This document shows, in pieces, positions 8,245 through 16,149 of a DNA stretch of 34,503 bases. The notes under the pieces were generated by a model. It saw only the letters and a list, made by a program, of their open reading frames with translations. It did no database searches and was not told the origin of the DNA. Where the stretch lies: the NCBI GenBank assembly GCA_009668925.1, contig SBEK01000014.1:1-34503 (forward strand), read 5' to 3'. The DNA comes from Deltaproteobacteria bacterium. GTDB taxonomy: Bacteria; Desulfobacterota; Syntrophia; Syntrophales; Smithellaceae. Position numbers and translations under genes: made by a program. Each line of letters starts with the position of its first letter. Position 1 is the first letter of the stretch.

Positions 8245-8596
8245 TCCGTGGCCCCTGCCGCAAACACGTCCCTGCCCTTCTCCCCGGGCAGGAGGCGGTG
8301 CCGGCCGGTATTCCTTCTGCGGGCCGACGACGGCATTATCCGGGCTGATCCGTCCGGCTTGCGGCATCGCGTATTGACCGGCTGCGACCGCACTTCGGCC
8401 GTCCGCATTGCCGGTCCGTCCTTTCACTTCCGACCCCTTCCCAAAGAGCGACCGTCTCACGGCATGAAGCATCCGGAGATTCCCGGTTCAGGGGGCCGAC
8501 GCCGCCCTTGATATTAATTTCATTCTGTATTAATGTTTCCCAAAGACCTGAACACTGAAATCCCTATTTTAATTTTCATTTGGCTGAAGGGGTAAA
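8245..8596. other. Gene-free interval between the fdh operon and the MBL hydrolase
   Basis: About 350 bases without a credible gene. Open frames here lack ribosome sites and read as shuffled Arg/Pro/Ser-rich peptides. The last 90 bases turn A+T-rich and contain a weak promoter-like pair, TTGATA at 8508-8513 and TAATGT 17 bases on, which may serve the next gene. Confidence 0.45.
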
Positions 8597-9436
8597 ATGA
8601 TTATTCGCTGTTGGGGAGCCAGAGGCTCCATTCCGGTTTCGGGGAAAGACTATGTGCGTTACGGCGGAAACACCACCTGTCTGGAAATCCGGACAAATTG
8701 TGACGACATTCTGCTGGTTGACGCCGGATCGGGCATCCGCGAAGCAGGCAACGGCTTCCTCGCCGAGAACCGCCACGACTTCACCCTGCTCCTGACGCAT
8801 GCCCACTGGGACCACATCATGGGGTTCCCCTTTTTCAAGCCGCTGTATCGTCAAAGCACCAACATTGCGATCTGGGGATGCGCTTTCGCCCAGCATTCCA
8901 TCAAGGATATGCTGGCGCGCGTCATGTCTGCACCTTACTTCCCGATTAACTATGATGATATCCACGCCAACGTCGCCTATGAGGAAACGTGCGACGGAAT
9001 TTATCACCTGGGCGGCATGACGATCATGCCGATCGCGCTTTCCCACCCCAACCAGGGCACCGGCTATAAATTCACGGAGGCCGGCAAAACGTTTGTTTTC
9101 CTGACCGACAATGAGCTGGGGCACAAGCATGAAGGCGGTCGTGCCTGCGGCGATTACCTGGAATTCAGCCGCGGAGCGGATCTGCTGGTTCATGACGCCG
9201 AATACCGGGATGCCGAGTATGCGAAACGGCGCGGCTGGGGGCATTCCACAATCGAGCAGGCGGTCAACCTCGCTTTGGACGCCGGCGTCAAACAACTGGG
9301 GCTGTTTCATCATAACCAGGACCGCCTGGACGATGAAATAGACGACATGGTCGGGGCGTGTCAGCGCATCATCACCGAAAAGAAAAGCCCCCTTAAATGC
9401 TTTGCCGTCCGTCAGTCGATGGAAATCGCGCTGTAA
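8597..9436 (+). CDS. MBL-fold metal-dependent hydrolase
   Basis: 279-aa cytoplasmic metallo-beta-lactamase-fold protein. The two-metal motif HAHWDH is at residues 68-73. Further ligand candidates are the Asp in LTDNELGH, the His/Asp in LLVHDAEY and the His in LFHHNQ. The N-terminus (IIRCWGARGSIPVSG) and the GWGHSTIEQAVNLALDAGV segment place it with the PhnP/RNase Z-like branch that hydrolyses phosphodiesters, often annotated only as MBL fold metallo-hydrolase. ATG 8597 lies behind GAAGGGG. The substrate cannot be deduced. It precedes the small membrane protein by 44 bases and could be cotranscribed with it and ygiQ. Confidence 0.85.
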   Translation: MIIRCWGARGSIPVSGKDYVRYGGNTTCLEIRTNCDDILLVDAGSGIREAGNGFLAENRHDFTLLLTHAHWDHIMGFPFFKPLYRQSTNIAIWGCAFAQHSIKDMLARVMSAPYFPINYDDIHANVAYEETCDGIYHLGGMTIMPIALSHPNQGTGYKFTEAGKTFVFLTDNELGHKHEGGRACGDYLEFSRGADLLVHDAEYRDAEYAKRRGWGHSTIEQAVNLALDAGVKQLGLFHHNQDRLDDEIDDMVGACQRIITEKKSPLKCFAVRQSMEIAL

Positions 9437-9480
9437 CGCCCCCCGGACCGGCCGCACTGAAGCGTAACGGGAGTCATCCG

Positions 9481-9873
9481 ATGCTGATCATCGCCCACCT
9501 GTCTTTCATGCTTGCCGCCTCGCTGTGTTTCGCCGCCGGCATCGGCGCCGCTGTTTTCGGACGGAAAAAAGCAACGTGGCTTGCACGGCATAAAGCCTTC
9601 AACCTGGCCGGGGGATGTCTCCTGGCGGCCGGCGCCGCATTGGCTTTTGCAAACGTTGTCACTGAAGGGGGCCGGCACCTGGCCTGGTTTCATCAGTGGA
9701 TGGGACTTTCCGCCCTGATGCTGACGGGGCTGGCCGTGCTGCTTGGCTTTTACTCGTTTACTGCGGGAAACAAAGCATCCGTCAGGACCGGTCACCGCTG
9801 GTCGGGACGGCTCTCCGGGCTCAGCGTCTTATCCGCGCTGGCCCTGGGTTTGATGATGATCGGTATCCTTTAA
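9481..9873 (+). CDS. Small four-helix membrane protein, b561-like
   Basis: 130-aa protein with four hydrophobic helices (about residues 4-26, 40-60, 71-93 and 110-129). Histidines H6, H37, H71 and H105 lie near helix ends, the pattern used for two b hemes in cytochrome b561-type four-helix cores; motifs are HKAFNLAGG, HQWMGLSALM and HRWSGRLSG. I start at ATG 9481 (GGGAG upstream), because the upstream in-frame region encodes residues that overlap the hydrolase gene. The gene ends one base before ygiQ starts. Assignment to b561 is inference from topology and histidine spacing; a heme-free membrane protein is possible. Confidence 0.6.
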   Translation: MLIIAHLSFMLAASLCFAAGIGAAVFGRKKATWLARHKAFNLAGGCLLAAGAALAFANVVTEGGRHLAWFHQWMGLSALMLTGLAVLLGFYSFTAGNKASVRTGHRWSGRLSGLSVLSALALGLMMIGIL

Positions 9874-9874
9874 A

Positions 9875-11599
9875 ATGTTTCTCACGACAACCGCTGATGA
9901 ATTGAAAAGAAAGGGCTGGAACCAGCTCGACATCATCCTGGTCACGGGAGATGCCTATATCGACAGCCCCCATATCGGCGTCGCCGTCATCGGCCGGGTG
10001 CTGGCCGACGCGGGCTATCGGGTCGGCATCATTGCTCAGCCGGATACCGGGAGCGGTGCGGATATCGGCCGGCTCGGCGAACCCCGGCTGTTCTGGGGCA
10101 TCACGGGCGGCTGCATGGATTCCATGGTGGCCAATTACACGGCCACAAAGAAAAAGAGACGCGAAGATGATCTGACCCCCGGCGGGAAAAACGACCGGCG
10201 CCCGGACCGTGCATGCGTCGTCTATGCCAATCTTATCCGGCGCTATTTCAAAGACACAAAACCGCTTGTTCTGGGCGGCGTTGAGGCCAGCCTCCGCCGG
10301 ATCGCCCATTATGATTACTGGTCGGATGCCGTCCGCCGCTCGATCCTGTTTGACGCCCGGGCCGATATCCTCGCTTACGGCATGGCCGAGCGCGCCGTCG
10401 TCGAAATCGCGCAGCGGCTGGCCGAAGGAAATCGTCTGGGCAATATCCGGGGCACCTGTCTCATTGAAAACGAGCCGCCGCCGTCCTATCTTGAACTGCC
10501 GTCCTTCGAAAATGCCGCGGGCTCCAAGAAGGCCTTCACGGACATGTTCAGACGTTTTTATGCCAACAACGATCCGCTCACCGCTTGCGGCCTCTATCAA
10601 AAGCACGGCAACCGCTATCTGGTCCACCATCCCCCCCAGCCGCACCTGACCGCCTCCGAACTCGATGCCGTCTGTGCGCTGGATTATTCGCGGCGCGTCC
10701 ATCCGTTTTACGCCGCTCAGGGCTTGGTCCGCGCGATGGATACCATATCTTTTTCGCTCATCACGCACCGGGGCTGCTTCGGAGAATGCGGCTTCTGCTC
10801 GATCGCTTTGCACGAGGGGCGAACCATTGTCAGCCGCAGCGAGGAATCCATCCTGGCGGAAGCGAAGAAAATAGCGGCGTTCCCGGATTTTAAAGGCTAC
10901 CTGGTCGATGTCGGCGGCGCCACCGCCAACATGTACGGCATCGATTGTCCGCGCAAGCAAAGCCGCGGCGTCTGCCCGGACAAACAATGCCTCTACCCAC
11001 ACGTGTGCTCCTCCCTGAAACCCGATCATTCCCGGCAAATCCGCTTGCTGCAGAACCTGCAAAACATTCCCGGCGTCAAGAAAGTATTTGTCGCCTCGGG
11101 CATTCGCCATGATTTGCTGTTGGCTGACAAAAGGCACGCCACGTCCTACATGCGCGAACTTACGAAGCATCACATCTCCGGCCAATTGAAGGTCGCGCCG
11201 GAGCATGCGGCGCCTGCCGTGCTCGGATTCATGGGCAAACCATCGTCTCAGGCCCTGCTCCAGTTTAAAGACCTTTTTGAAATGACGAATGCGGAAGCGG
11301 GGCTCAAACAATACCTGACCTATTATTTTATCGCCGCGCATCCGGGATGCACGGAAGACGACATGCAGGCGCTCAAGACCTTTGCCGCGCGCGATTTGCA
11401 CACCACACCGCAGCAGGTGCAGATTTTCACGCCGTTGCCCTCCACCTGGTCGGCGCTCATGTACTGGACGGGCACTAATCCCGTCACCGGCAAAAAAATC
11501 TATGTGGAAAAAGACCCGGCCAAAAAACAGAGACAAAAAGACATCGTTACGGAAGGCGCCAAGCCGCCGGGCAAGAAAAAGAGGGCTCTGAGGCTGTAG
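9875..11599 (+). CDS. ygiQ: YgiQ-family radical SAM protein
   Basis: 574-aa protein of the YgiQ (UPF0313) family. The N-terminal half is a B12-binding-like Rossmann region (DIILVTGDAYIDSPHIG). The radical SAM core has CFGECGFCS with cysteines 301, 305 and 308, which ligate the [4Fe-4S] cluster that cleaves SAM. Later cysteine-rich segment RKQSRGVCPDKQCLYPHVC is typical of the family. The tail is basic (KKKRALRL). ATG 9875 comes one base after the preceding stop, consistent with translational coupling. The family's reaction is not established as far as I know. E. coli YgiQ is longer (about 740 aa); the shorter form here is common in anaerobes. Confidence 0.93.
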   Translation: MFLTTTADELKRKGWNQLDIILVTGDAYIDSPHIGVAVIGRVLADAGYRVGIIAQPDTGSGADIGRLGEPRLFWGITGGCMDSMVANYTATKKKRREDDLTPGGKNDRRPDRACVVYANLIRRYFKDTKPLVLGGVEASLRRIAHYDYWSDAVRRSILFDARADILAYGMAERAVVEIAQRLAEGNRLGNIRGTCLIENEPPPSYLELPSFENAAGSKKAFTDMFRRFYANNDPLTACGLYQKHGNRYLVHHPPQPHLTASELDAVCALDYSRRVHPFYAAQGLVRAMDTISFSLITHRGCFGECGFCSIALHEGRTIVSRSEESILAEAKKIAAFPDFKGYLVDVGGATANMYGIDCPRKQSRGVCPDKQCLYPHVCSSLKPDHSRQIRLLQNLQNIPGVKKVFVASGIRHDLLLADKRHATSYMRELTKHHISGQLKVAPEHAAPAVLGFMGKPSSQALLQFKDLFEMTNAEAGLKQYLTYYFIAAHPGCTEDDMQALKTFAARDLHTTPQQVQIFTPLPSTWSALMYWTGTNPVTGKKIYVEKDPAKKQRQKDIVTEGAKPPGKKKRALRL

Positions 11600-11668
11600 A
11601 CTGCCGTTTACGTTCTCTCTGGCGGAGGCTGGAGTCCAGGGATGACGTGAGTTGTCAAGAATAAACAT

Positions 11669-11852
11669 GCTGTTGCCCAAATACCCTTTTCGTGCCAGAG
11701 CGTGTTTTGTATAAATCTAAGGCTTGCTTCAGGCAATGACAAAACTCGCCTTCGGCTCAAACAGTTGTCATTGCTGACCTTTAGCTTCGCCAAGATTTAT
11801 GTTACAAAACACTCTCCATGGCTGCTCAAAAGGATATTATTTGAGCAACAGC
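11669..11852. repeat. 184-bp imperfect inverted repeat between convergent genes
   Basis: Nested complementary blocks pair across the whole interval. GCTGTTGCCCAAATA at 11669 pairs with the segment ending TTTGAGCAACAGC at 11852. The block around GTGTTTTGTA pairs with TACAAAACAC, TAAATCT with AGATTTA, and GCAATGACAA with TTGTCATTGC, capped by GCCTTCGGC. Arms are about 85 nt with small bulges. It sits between ygiQ and the terC-family gene, both pointing in, so it can fold as a bidirectional transcript end. It could also be a MITE-like repeat. Confidence 0.7.
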
Positions 11853-11874
11853 CCGTTAAGATTTGACCCCAATT

Positions 11875-12783
11875 TCAACCCTCCGCAGCTGGCCAGATGA
11901 TGGAAGCGGCGATAGACGCGAGCAAAATGGAGACGATGATAATCAGGGATGCCGCGATCGGCACATGAAAGAAATCTTCAATCAGCATTTTTACGCCGAC
12001 AAAACTCAAAATCGCCGCCAATCCGTAATGCAGAAGATGGAATAATTTCATCAGTCCGGAGATCGCAAAGAAGAGCGACCTCAGGCCCAGGATCGCGAAC
12101 ACGTTCGATGTATAGACGATGAACGGATCTTTCGTGATCGCCAGAATGGCGGGGATGGAGTCAATCGCAAAGAGAATGTCGGTGGTTTCCAGCGCGAGCA
12201 GCACGACCAGCATCGGCGTGGCGAACCGGACGCCGCGTTTGACGACAAAGAATTTGGCCCCGGAATATTTCTTGGTCACAGGAACGAAATAACGCAGAAG
12301 TTTAATGGCGACATTCCGGTCGGGATGAACTTCCGTCTGCCGGTTCATGGCCATTTTGACGCCAGTGAAGATCAGGAAAGCCCCGAAAATATACATGACC
12401 CAGCTGAAGGTATTGATGAGCGCGACACCTGCAAAAATAAATATGGCGCGCGTCGCCAGCGCCATCAGTATTCCCCAGAACAACGCTTTGTGTTCGTATT
12501 CATGCGGCACGCGGAAAAAGCGGAAGACCAGCATGAATACGAAAAGATTATCGATGCTCAGAGAGTATTCAATGAGGTAGCCGGCAAAAAACTCCATCGC
12601 TTTCGATTGGCCGTGAAAGTAGTATACGCCCAGGCCAAACCCGACGGCGAGCGTCATCCAGAAGGCGGTCCAGAGAAGGGATTCCTTCATTTTGATGACA
12701 TGCGTTTTGCGATTGAACACCCCAAGATCAAGAGCCAGCATGGCGAGAATGAAAACGCCGAAGACAATCCACCACAGAGCCAT
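11875..12783 (-). CDS. TerC-family integral membrane protein
   Basis: 302-aa inner-membrane protein with about nine hydrophobic segments. The family's paired acidic membrane motifs are present: EYSLSIDNLFVF (E72, D78) and ALETTDILFAIDSIPAI (E199, D202, D208). Members (Alx, TerC, YceF/MeeF types) are linked to manganese export, metal loading of exported enzymes and tellurite or pH stress. The specific ion here is not known. It is the last gene of a minus-strand set, 37 bases behind the zinc-ribbon protein. No yybP-ykoY-type manganese riboswitch was recognised upstream. The family is certain, the function inferred. Confidence 0.92.
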   Translation of the reverse strand: MALWWIVFGVFILAMLALDLGVFNRKTHVIKMKESLLWTAFWMTLAVGFGLGVYYFHGQSKAMEFFAGYLIEYSLSIDNLFVFMLVFRFFRVPHEYEHKALFWGILMALATRAIFIFAGVALINTFSWVMYIFGAFLIFTGVKMAMNRQTEVHPDRNVAIKLLRYFVPVTKKYSGAKFFVVKRGVRFATPMLVVLLALETTDILFAIDSIPAILAITKDPFIVYTSNVFAILGLRSLFFAISGLMKLFHLLHYGLAAILSFVGVKMLIEDFFHVPIAASLIIIVSILLASIAASIIWPAAEG

Positions 12784-12820
12784 TCGTTAAGCTGCCTTTA
12801 CTAAAATTGAAATGATCCCT

Positions 12821-13129
12821 TCAGCCCCGCGAAAATACGCTGAACAGTTTGTCGAGACCGCTTTTGTCCATTTTTACAACGATGTCCAGTTCGCCCGGAT
12901 CAAGCCAGATCCCCTCACACTCGGAACACTTATCCACCTTGATATTCTTATAGTCGATCTCGACCAGGGCCATGCCGCACTTGGGACATTTCATATAATG
13001 GAGCGCTTTTTGTTTTGCCCGCTCCTCGGCGGCAAGGTTTTTTTGACTTTCTTCCTGACTTTTTTTCAATCGTTCATATTCTCTTCGGGCAAAGTATTCT
13101 TCTTCTTTCTCACCTGGTTTCATGGGCAT
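12821..13129 (-). CDS. Zinc-ribbon (TFIIB-type) small protein
   Basis: 102-aa soluble protein. Residues 1-45 are a charged helix (KEEEYFARREYERLKKSQEE), then a zinc ribbon with CPKC (48, 51) and CSEC (68, 71), followed by EGIWLDPGELD, the diagnostic end of the zf-TFIIB family. The start is ATG at 13129, with a GGAG-type ribosome site just upstream. It lies between the histidine-rich membrane protein and the TerC-family gene on the same strand. Bacterial members have no firm function; an adaptor or metal-binding role is inference. Confidence 0.85.
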   Translation of the reverse strand: MPMKPGEKEEEYFARREYERLKKSQEESQKNLAAEERAKQKALHYMKCPKCGMALVEIDYKNIKVDKCSECEGIWLDPGELDIVVKMDKSGLDKLFSVFSRG

Positions 13130-13194
13130 TTTTCATTTCCTCCTTAGGGTATGGTTGCTATTTGTTTATTTGATTTGACTCATGAAGGCACGGA

Positions 13195-13557
13195 TCACCC
13201 GTTGCCCTTCCATATTTTATCTATGTATGGGAGCAGGGCATCGAGTATCCCTTTAATGCCGTTGGCGTCCACATAGGTCAGGCCCTGCCTGATCAACGGA
13301 ATGAAGGCGAGGAGCAGCATAATCATGAGCGCAAACACGACAACCCCCAGCAAGACCACGCCCGCAAGCAAAAATCTTTTCTGCCGGAGTGACCTGACGA
13401 AAGGAAGAAACATCCGCATTTTATGACGCCGGTGATCGTGCCCACGATGGTGTTTGCCTTCGTGATAGGAAAGCGCGTGACCGTAACGCTCGTCTTTGCG
13501 TCCATGATGGTCATGCTTGGGATGGTATCCTTTTTTCAGTAGATCTTCCAAATCCAT
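13195..13557 (-). CDS. Histidine-rich single-span membrane protein
   Basis: 120-aa protein. Residues 12-45 are unusually rich in histidine (HPKHDHHGRKDERYGH, then HEGKHHRGHDHRRH), about a dozen His in 34 residues, then a basic stretch and one transmembrane helix (about 63-88) followed by a short hydrophobic tail. Start chosen at ATG 13557, 8 nt after GAGGAG; the longer open frame to 13734 has no ribosome site. The His tract would face the cytoplasm by the positive-inside rule. It suggests transition-metal binding and fits the neighbouring TerC-family gene, but no family was recognised. Confidence 0.7.
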   Translation of the reverse strand: MDLEDLLKKGYHPKHDHHGRKDERYGHALSYHEGKHHRGHDHRRHKMRMFLPFVRSLRQKRFLLAGVVLLGVVVFALMIMLLLAFIPLIRQGLTYVDANGIKGILDALLPYIDKIWKGNG

Positions 13558-13723
13558 GTCATCTTCTCCTCGATGATTCCTTCTTTGCCGATTCATTTTC
13601 GTTAAAACCCTCCATTGAAATCCGTTTTCTCTCATGCAAATTCCGGCTCCCACGATTCGCAAGCGGGAATGTCCGTGTCCGGGAAATCGGTCCTCAACAG
13701 AATCACGCATCTTACTCCCAAAT

Positions 13724-13750
13724 TCTCCGGGCATTCGGATTGCCCGGAGA
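13724..13750 (-). promoter_or_regulatory. Stem-loop in the presumed leader of the minus-strand operon
   Basis: TCTCCGGGCA and TGCCCGGAGA form a perfect 10-bp stem around a 7-nt loop. Read on the minus strand it lies about 170 nt before the His-rich gene start and is not followed by U residues, so a leader or attenuator structure is likelier than a terminator. Confidence 0.45.
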
Positions 13751-13837
13751 TAGGGGGGACATCAGGAAAAGACAGGCCGTCGATATCCTGATGGAGCTGA
13801 GTCTAGCGTGGGCCTCATATTTCCACAATAACGTAAT

Positions 13838-13872
13838 TTCCAATTGATACTTCCATAAATTGGAAGTATATA
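13838..13872 (+). promoter_or_regulatory. nhaR promoter with overlapping palindromic operator
   Basis: TTGATA (13844-13849) and TATATA (13867-13872) are separated by 17 bases, a sigma70-like pair. A perfect 9-bp inverted repeat, ATACTTCCA and TGGAAGTAT around a 5-bp spacer (13847-13869), fills the space between and overlaps both boxes. A second repeat, TTCCAATT (13838-13845) with AATTGGAA (13858-13865), overlaps it. This is a plausible autoregulatory site for the LysR protein. The predicted transcript start is the A of the ATG at 13879. Confidence 0.6.
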
Positions 13873-13878
13873 CACCCC

Positions 13879-14790
13879 ATGGAATGGCTGAACTATCACC
13901 ACCTCCTCTATTTCTGGATCGTCGCCCGTGAAGGAAGTCTTTCCCGGGCCGGCGCCGAGCTGCGGTTGTCGCCATCCGCCATCAGCGGACAGATCAGGTC
14001 CCTTGAAAACGCTCTTAACCAAAAGCTGTTCGTCAAGAGCGGTCGAAGACTTATGCTTTCGGAAACCGGCCGCACGGTTTATCGCTACGCGGATGAGATT
14101 TTCCGGCTGGGGAAAGAGCTGCAGGATACATTGAACGACCGGCCTTTCGGCATGCCCCTGCGCGTCACCGTCGGCGTGGCTGACGTTGTTCCTAAAATGA
14201 TGGCTCTGGAGCTTCTGGAACCGGCCCTCCGGCTGTCCTTTCCCATCCGCCTGGTCTGCAAGGAAGATAAACCGGATCGATTATTGGCGGAACTGGCTCT
14301 GCACGATCTTGACGTCATCCTGATGGATGCCCCGGCCAGTTCTCACATAAAAGTAAAGGCCTTTAACCATCATCTGGGTGAATGTGATACGACAATTCTG
14401 GCAAAGAAACATATGGCGGCAAAGTATAGAAAGAATTTCCCCGCATCGCTCAACGGCGCACCCGTCCTTCTGCCGACTGAAGGAACCGCCCTGCGACGCG
14501 CTCTGGACCACTGGTTTAGAGAAAACGATATTCGCCCGCAGATCGCGGGTGAGTTTGACGACAATGCGCTGCTGAATGTCTTTGGGCAGACGGGAATGGG
14601 ACTTTTCCCGGCGCCTTCCCCCATTGCTAATGAGCTGAAGCGCCAGTTCCGCGTGGAAACAGTGGGCAGTCTCCCGGATGTCCGCCAGCGCTTCTATGCC
14701 GTCACCGTCGAACGCCGGCTTGTCCACCCGGCGGCCGTGGCGATATGCCACGAAGCCCGCAAAATACTTTCGCGCGGGGCGGAATATTAG
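13879..14790 (+). CDS. nhaR: LysR-type regulator, NhaR family
   Basis: 303-aa transcription factor. The N-terminal winged helix-turn-helix (residues about 3-62) begins MEWLNYHHLLYFWIVAREGS, a NhaR hallmark, with GAELRLSPSAISGQIRSLE as recognition region. The rest is the periplasmic-binding-like effector domain. E. coli NhaR is a sodium- and pH-responsive activator of nhaA; here no antiporter gene is adjacent. Instead the divergent genes encode the His-rich, zinc-ribbon and TerC-family proteins, which are candidate targets. There is no good ribosome site, and the upstream promoter predicts a leaderless mRNA. The gene ends 334 bases before the next one. Confidence 0.88.
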   Translation: MEWLNYHHLLYFWIVAREGSLSRAGAELRLSPSAISGQIRSLENALNQKLFVKSGRRLMLSETGRTVYRYADEIFRLGKELQDTLNDRPFGMPLRVTVGVADVVPKMMALELLEPALRLSFPIRLVCKEDKPDRLLAELALHDLDVILMDAPASSHIKVKAFNHHLGECDTTILAKKHMAAKYRKNFPASLNGAPVLLPTEGTALRRALDHWFRENDIRPQIAGEFDDNALLNVFGQTGMGLFPAPSPIANELKRQFRVETVGSLPDVRQRFYAVTVERRLVHPAAVAICHEARKILSRGAEY

Positions 14791-15124
14791 AGATCCGCTC
14801 TTCAGTTCCGGGGCTGTAGCACGTGATTCGCCGACTTCATCATAACGAGAGCTGCGTCTTTCGGATCACGCAGAGTACATGGATGTTTTGAAGTGCGGCC
14901 CACCTTCTGCCATTTTGTCATTGCGGGGCGGCGTTAACTAAGGAACCGCGGCAATCCGGCATCGTTGTGGCGAGCCGAACCCTGGGAACGCCGTGCCGCC
15001 AAAGGGGTGGCGGCGCTCTCGTCAACGCGGGCATCATCTTTTCCCCTCGCTTCGCGCACCGGCCGAGATACTTAATATTTTAAGGGCGTCCCCTCAACCG
15101 CCCTATTGACAGGAGCGTCCTAAT
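14791..15124. other. Gene-free interval with degenerate hairpin repeats
   Basis: No credible gene. It contains a TTGTCATTGC...GGCAATCC pair resembling common interspersed bacterial palindromes, a perfect hairpin GCCGCCA/TGGCGGC (14995-15014), and AGGGCG/CGCCCT shortly before the hydrolase gene. I see no clear promoter. Confidence 0.45.
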
Positions 15125-16072
15125 ATGCAAATTTTTTGGCGGATCGTATCCAACTTCCACCAAAGAGGGCAGTCGATGTTGATGAACACAGAAAAATACT
15201 TTACCGCATCCGATGGCCAAAGAATCGGCTACTTTGACGAAGGACAAGGCCAGCCCATCGTATTTCTCAACGGGTGGCGAGGCGGCGACTATCGGCGCAC
15301 GCAGCCTCTGGTTGATGTTTTTCAGGATAAAGAATACCGCTGCATAGGATATGACTATAGAGGTTACGGTTTCAGCCCTACGACAGGAGAGATTTCAGTT
15401 CAGCTGGCGGCAAGGGACGTCAAGGAACTTCTCGGATATCTGGGCGTGGACAATGCCATCCTGTTTGGAATTTCCATGGGCGGTGCTGTTCTTTATTCCT
15501 TCATTCAGCAATTCGGTCATGAATATTGCCGGGGTTTTGTAATCGCCGACATGCCCCCCAAGACATTAAATGACGATACATGGAACCTCGGCTTATATCA
15601 GGGATGGTATAAAAATGAACACCTCCAACGCGACTTGGAGATGATGCTGCACCGGAAATCGTTTGCCGAATTCGGGCTGGATTTTTGTGCTCAGATGATT
15701 ACTCCACATCAGCCGGGAACGCCGCACCTGGAAAAATTTGATCCCCTGACGCAGCAGAACGCAAGGGAATTAGTGGCCATGATGCAATTGGACGAAACCA
15801 TGGCCCCGATGATGCGGTACGCCAATAGAGAGTATTGGGCTTCCGTTTATGCCTGCGATTTTCGTGAGGTGGTTCCTCGGATTAGTGCTCCCACTCTTTT
15901 GATTTTCCCCGATCCCGGATCCATCTATTCGGTTAAGGTTGGGGAGTGGCTTCATTCACGAATCAAGGATTCTGAATTGGTCATTCCCAAAGGTACGGCA
16001 ATCGGGACTCATTTGGCCGTGCTCGATCCCATCGTTGACGAAGCCTTCGTAAGCGATTATTTCCGCGTCTGA
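15125..16072 (+). CDS. Alpha/beta-fold hydrolase
   Basis: 315-aa (or 298-aa) soluble hydrolase. The oxyanion region is VFLNGWRGG, the nucleophile elbow GISMGGA supplies the catalytic Ser, and the C-terminal THLAVLDP contains the probable catalytic His; the acid is likely the Asp in FPDPGS. ATG 15125 has AGGAG 9 nt upstream. ATG 15176 behind GAGGG would begin at the usual family start (MLMNTEKYFTASDGQRIGYF), so both are possible. There is no signal peptide. The substrate is unknown; esterase, lipase or dienelactone-type activity cannot be separated by sequence. The gene converges on the binding-protein gene and shares its terminator. Confidence 0.85.
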   Translation: MQIFWRIVSNFHQRGQSMLMNTEKYFTASDGQRIGYFDEGQGQPIVFLNGWRGGDYRRTQPLVDVFQDKEYRCIGYDYRGYGFSPTTGEISVQLAARDVKELLGYLGVDNAILFGISMGGAVLYSFIQQFGHEYCRGFVIADMPPKTLNDDTWNLGLYQGWYKNEHLQRDLEMMLHRKSFAEFGLDFCAQMITPHQPGTPHLEKFDPLTQQNARELVAMMQLDETMAPMMRYANREYWASVYACDFREVVPRISAPTLLIFPDPGSIYSVKVGEWLHSRIKDSELVIPKGTAIGTHLAVLDPIVDEAFVSDYFRV

Positions 16073-16073
16073 T

Positions 16074-16111
16074 AAAAAAGACCTTTCCACCCACATACAG
16101 GAGTGGAAAGG
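16074..16111 (-). terminator. Intrinsic terminator of the ABC binding-protein gene
   Basis: CCTTTCCAC and GTGGAAAGG form a perfect 9-bp stem with a 12-nt loop (16082-16111). On the minus strand it is followed by TCTTTTTTATC, a proper U tract. On the plus strand it follows the hydrolase stop by 9 bases with a weak T-rich tail, so it may work in both directions. Confidence 0.85.
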
Positions 16112-16149
16112 CTCTTGATTTAAGCTCATCTGGGAAATTTAGATTGTTA

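Larger units (their letters stand above)
13558..13878. other. Divergent control region between the His-rich/TerC operon and nhaR
   Basis: No gene is visible. The right end holds the nhaR promoter with an embedded palindrome. The middle holds a 10-bp stem-loop (13724-13750). The left part would be the 5' leader of the minus-strand operon. Confidence 0.55.

Noticed and set aside
8248..8511. 87-codon open frame after the fdh operon
   Set aside because: No ribosome site, no domain, and Arg/Pro-rich composition typical of chance frames.
9821..11680. 619-codon open frame on the minus strand
   Set aside because: It is antisense to the clear radical SAM gene ygiQ, has no ribosome site and no recognisable domain.
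13558..13878. yybP-ykoY manganese riboswitch before the TerC operon
   Set aside because: A GGGAGTAAG string on the minus strand hinted at it, but the rest of the conserved core was not found.
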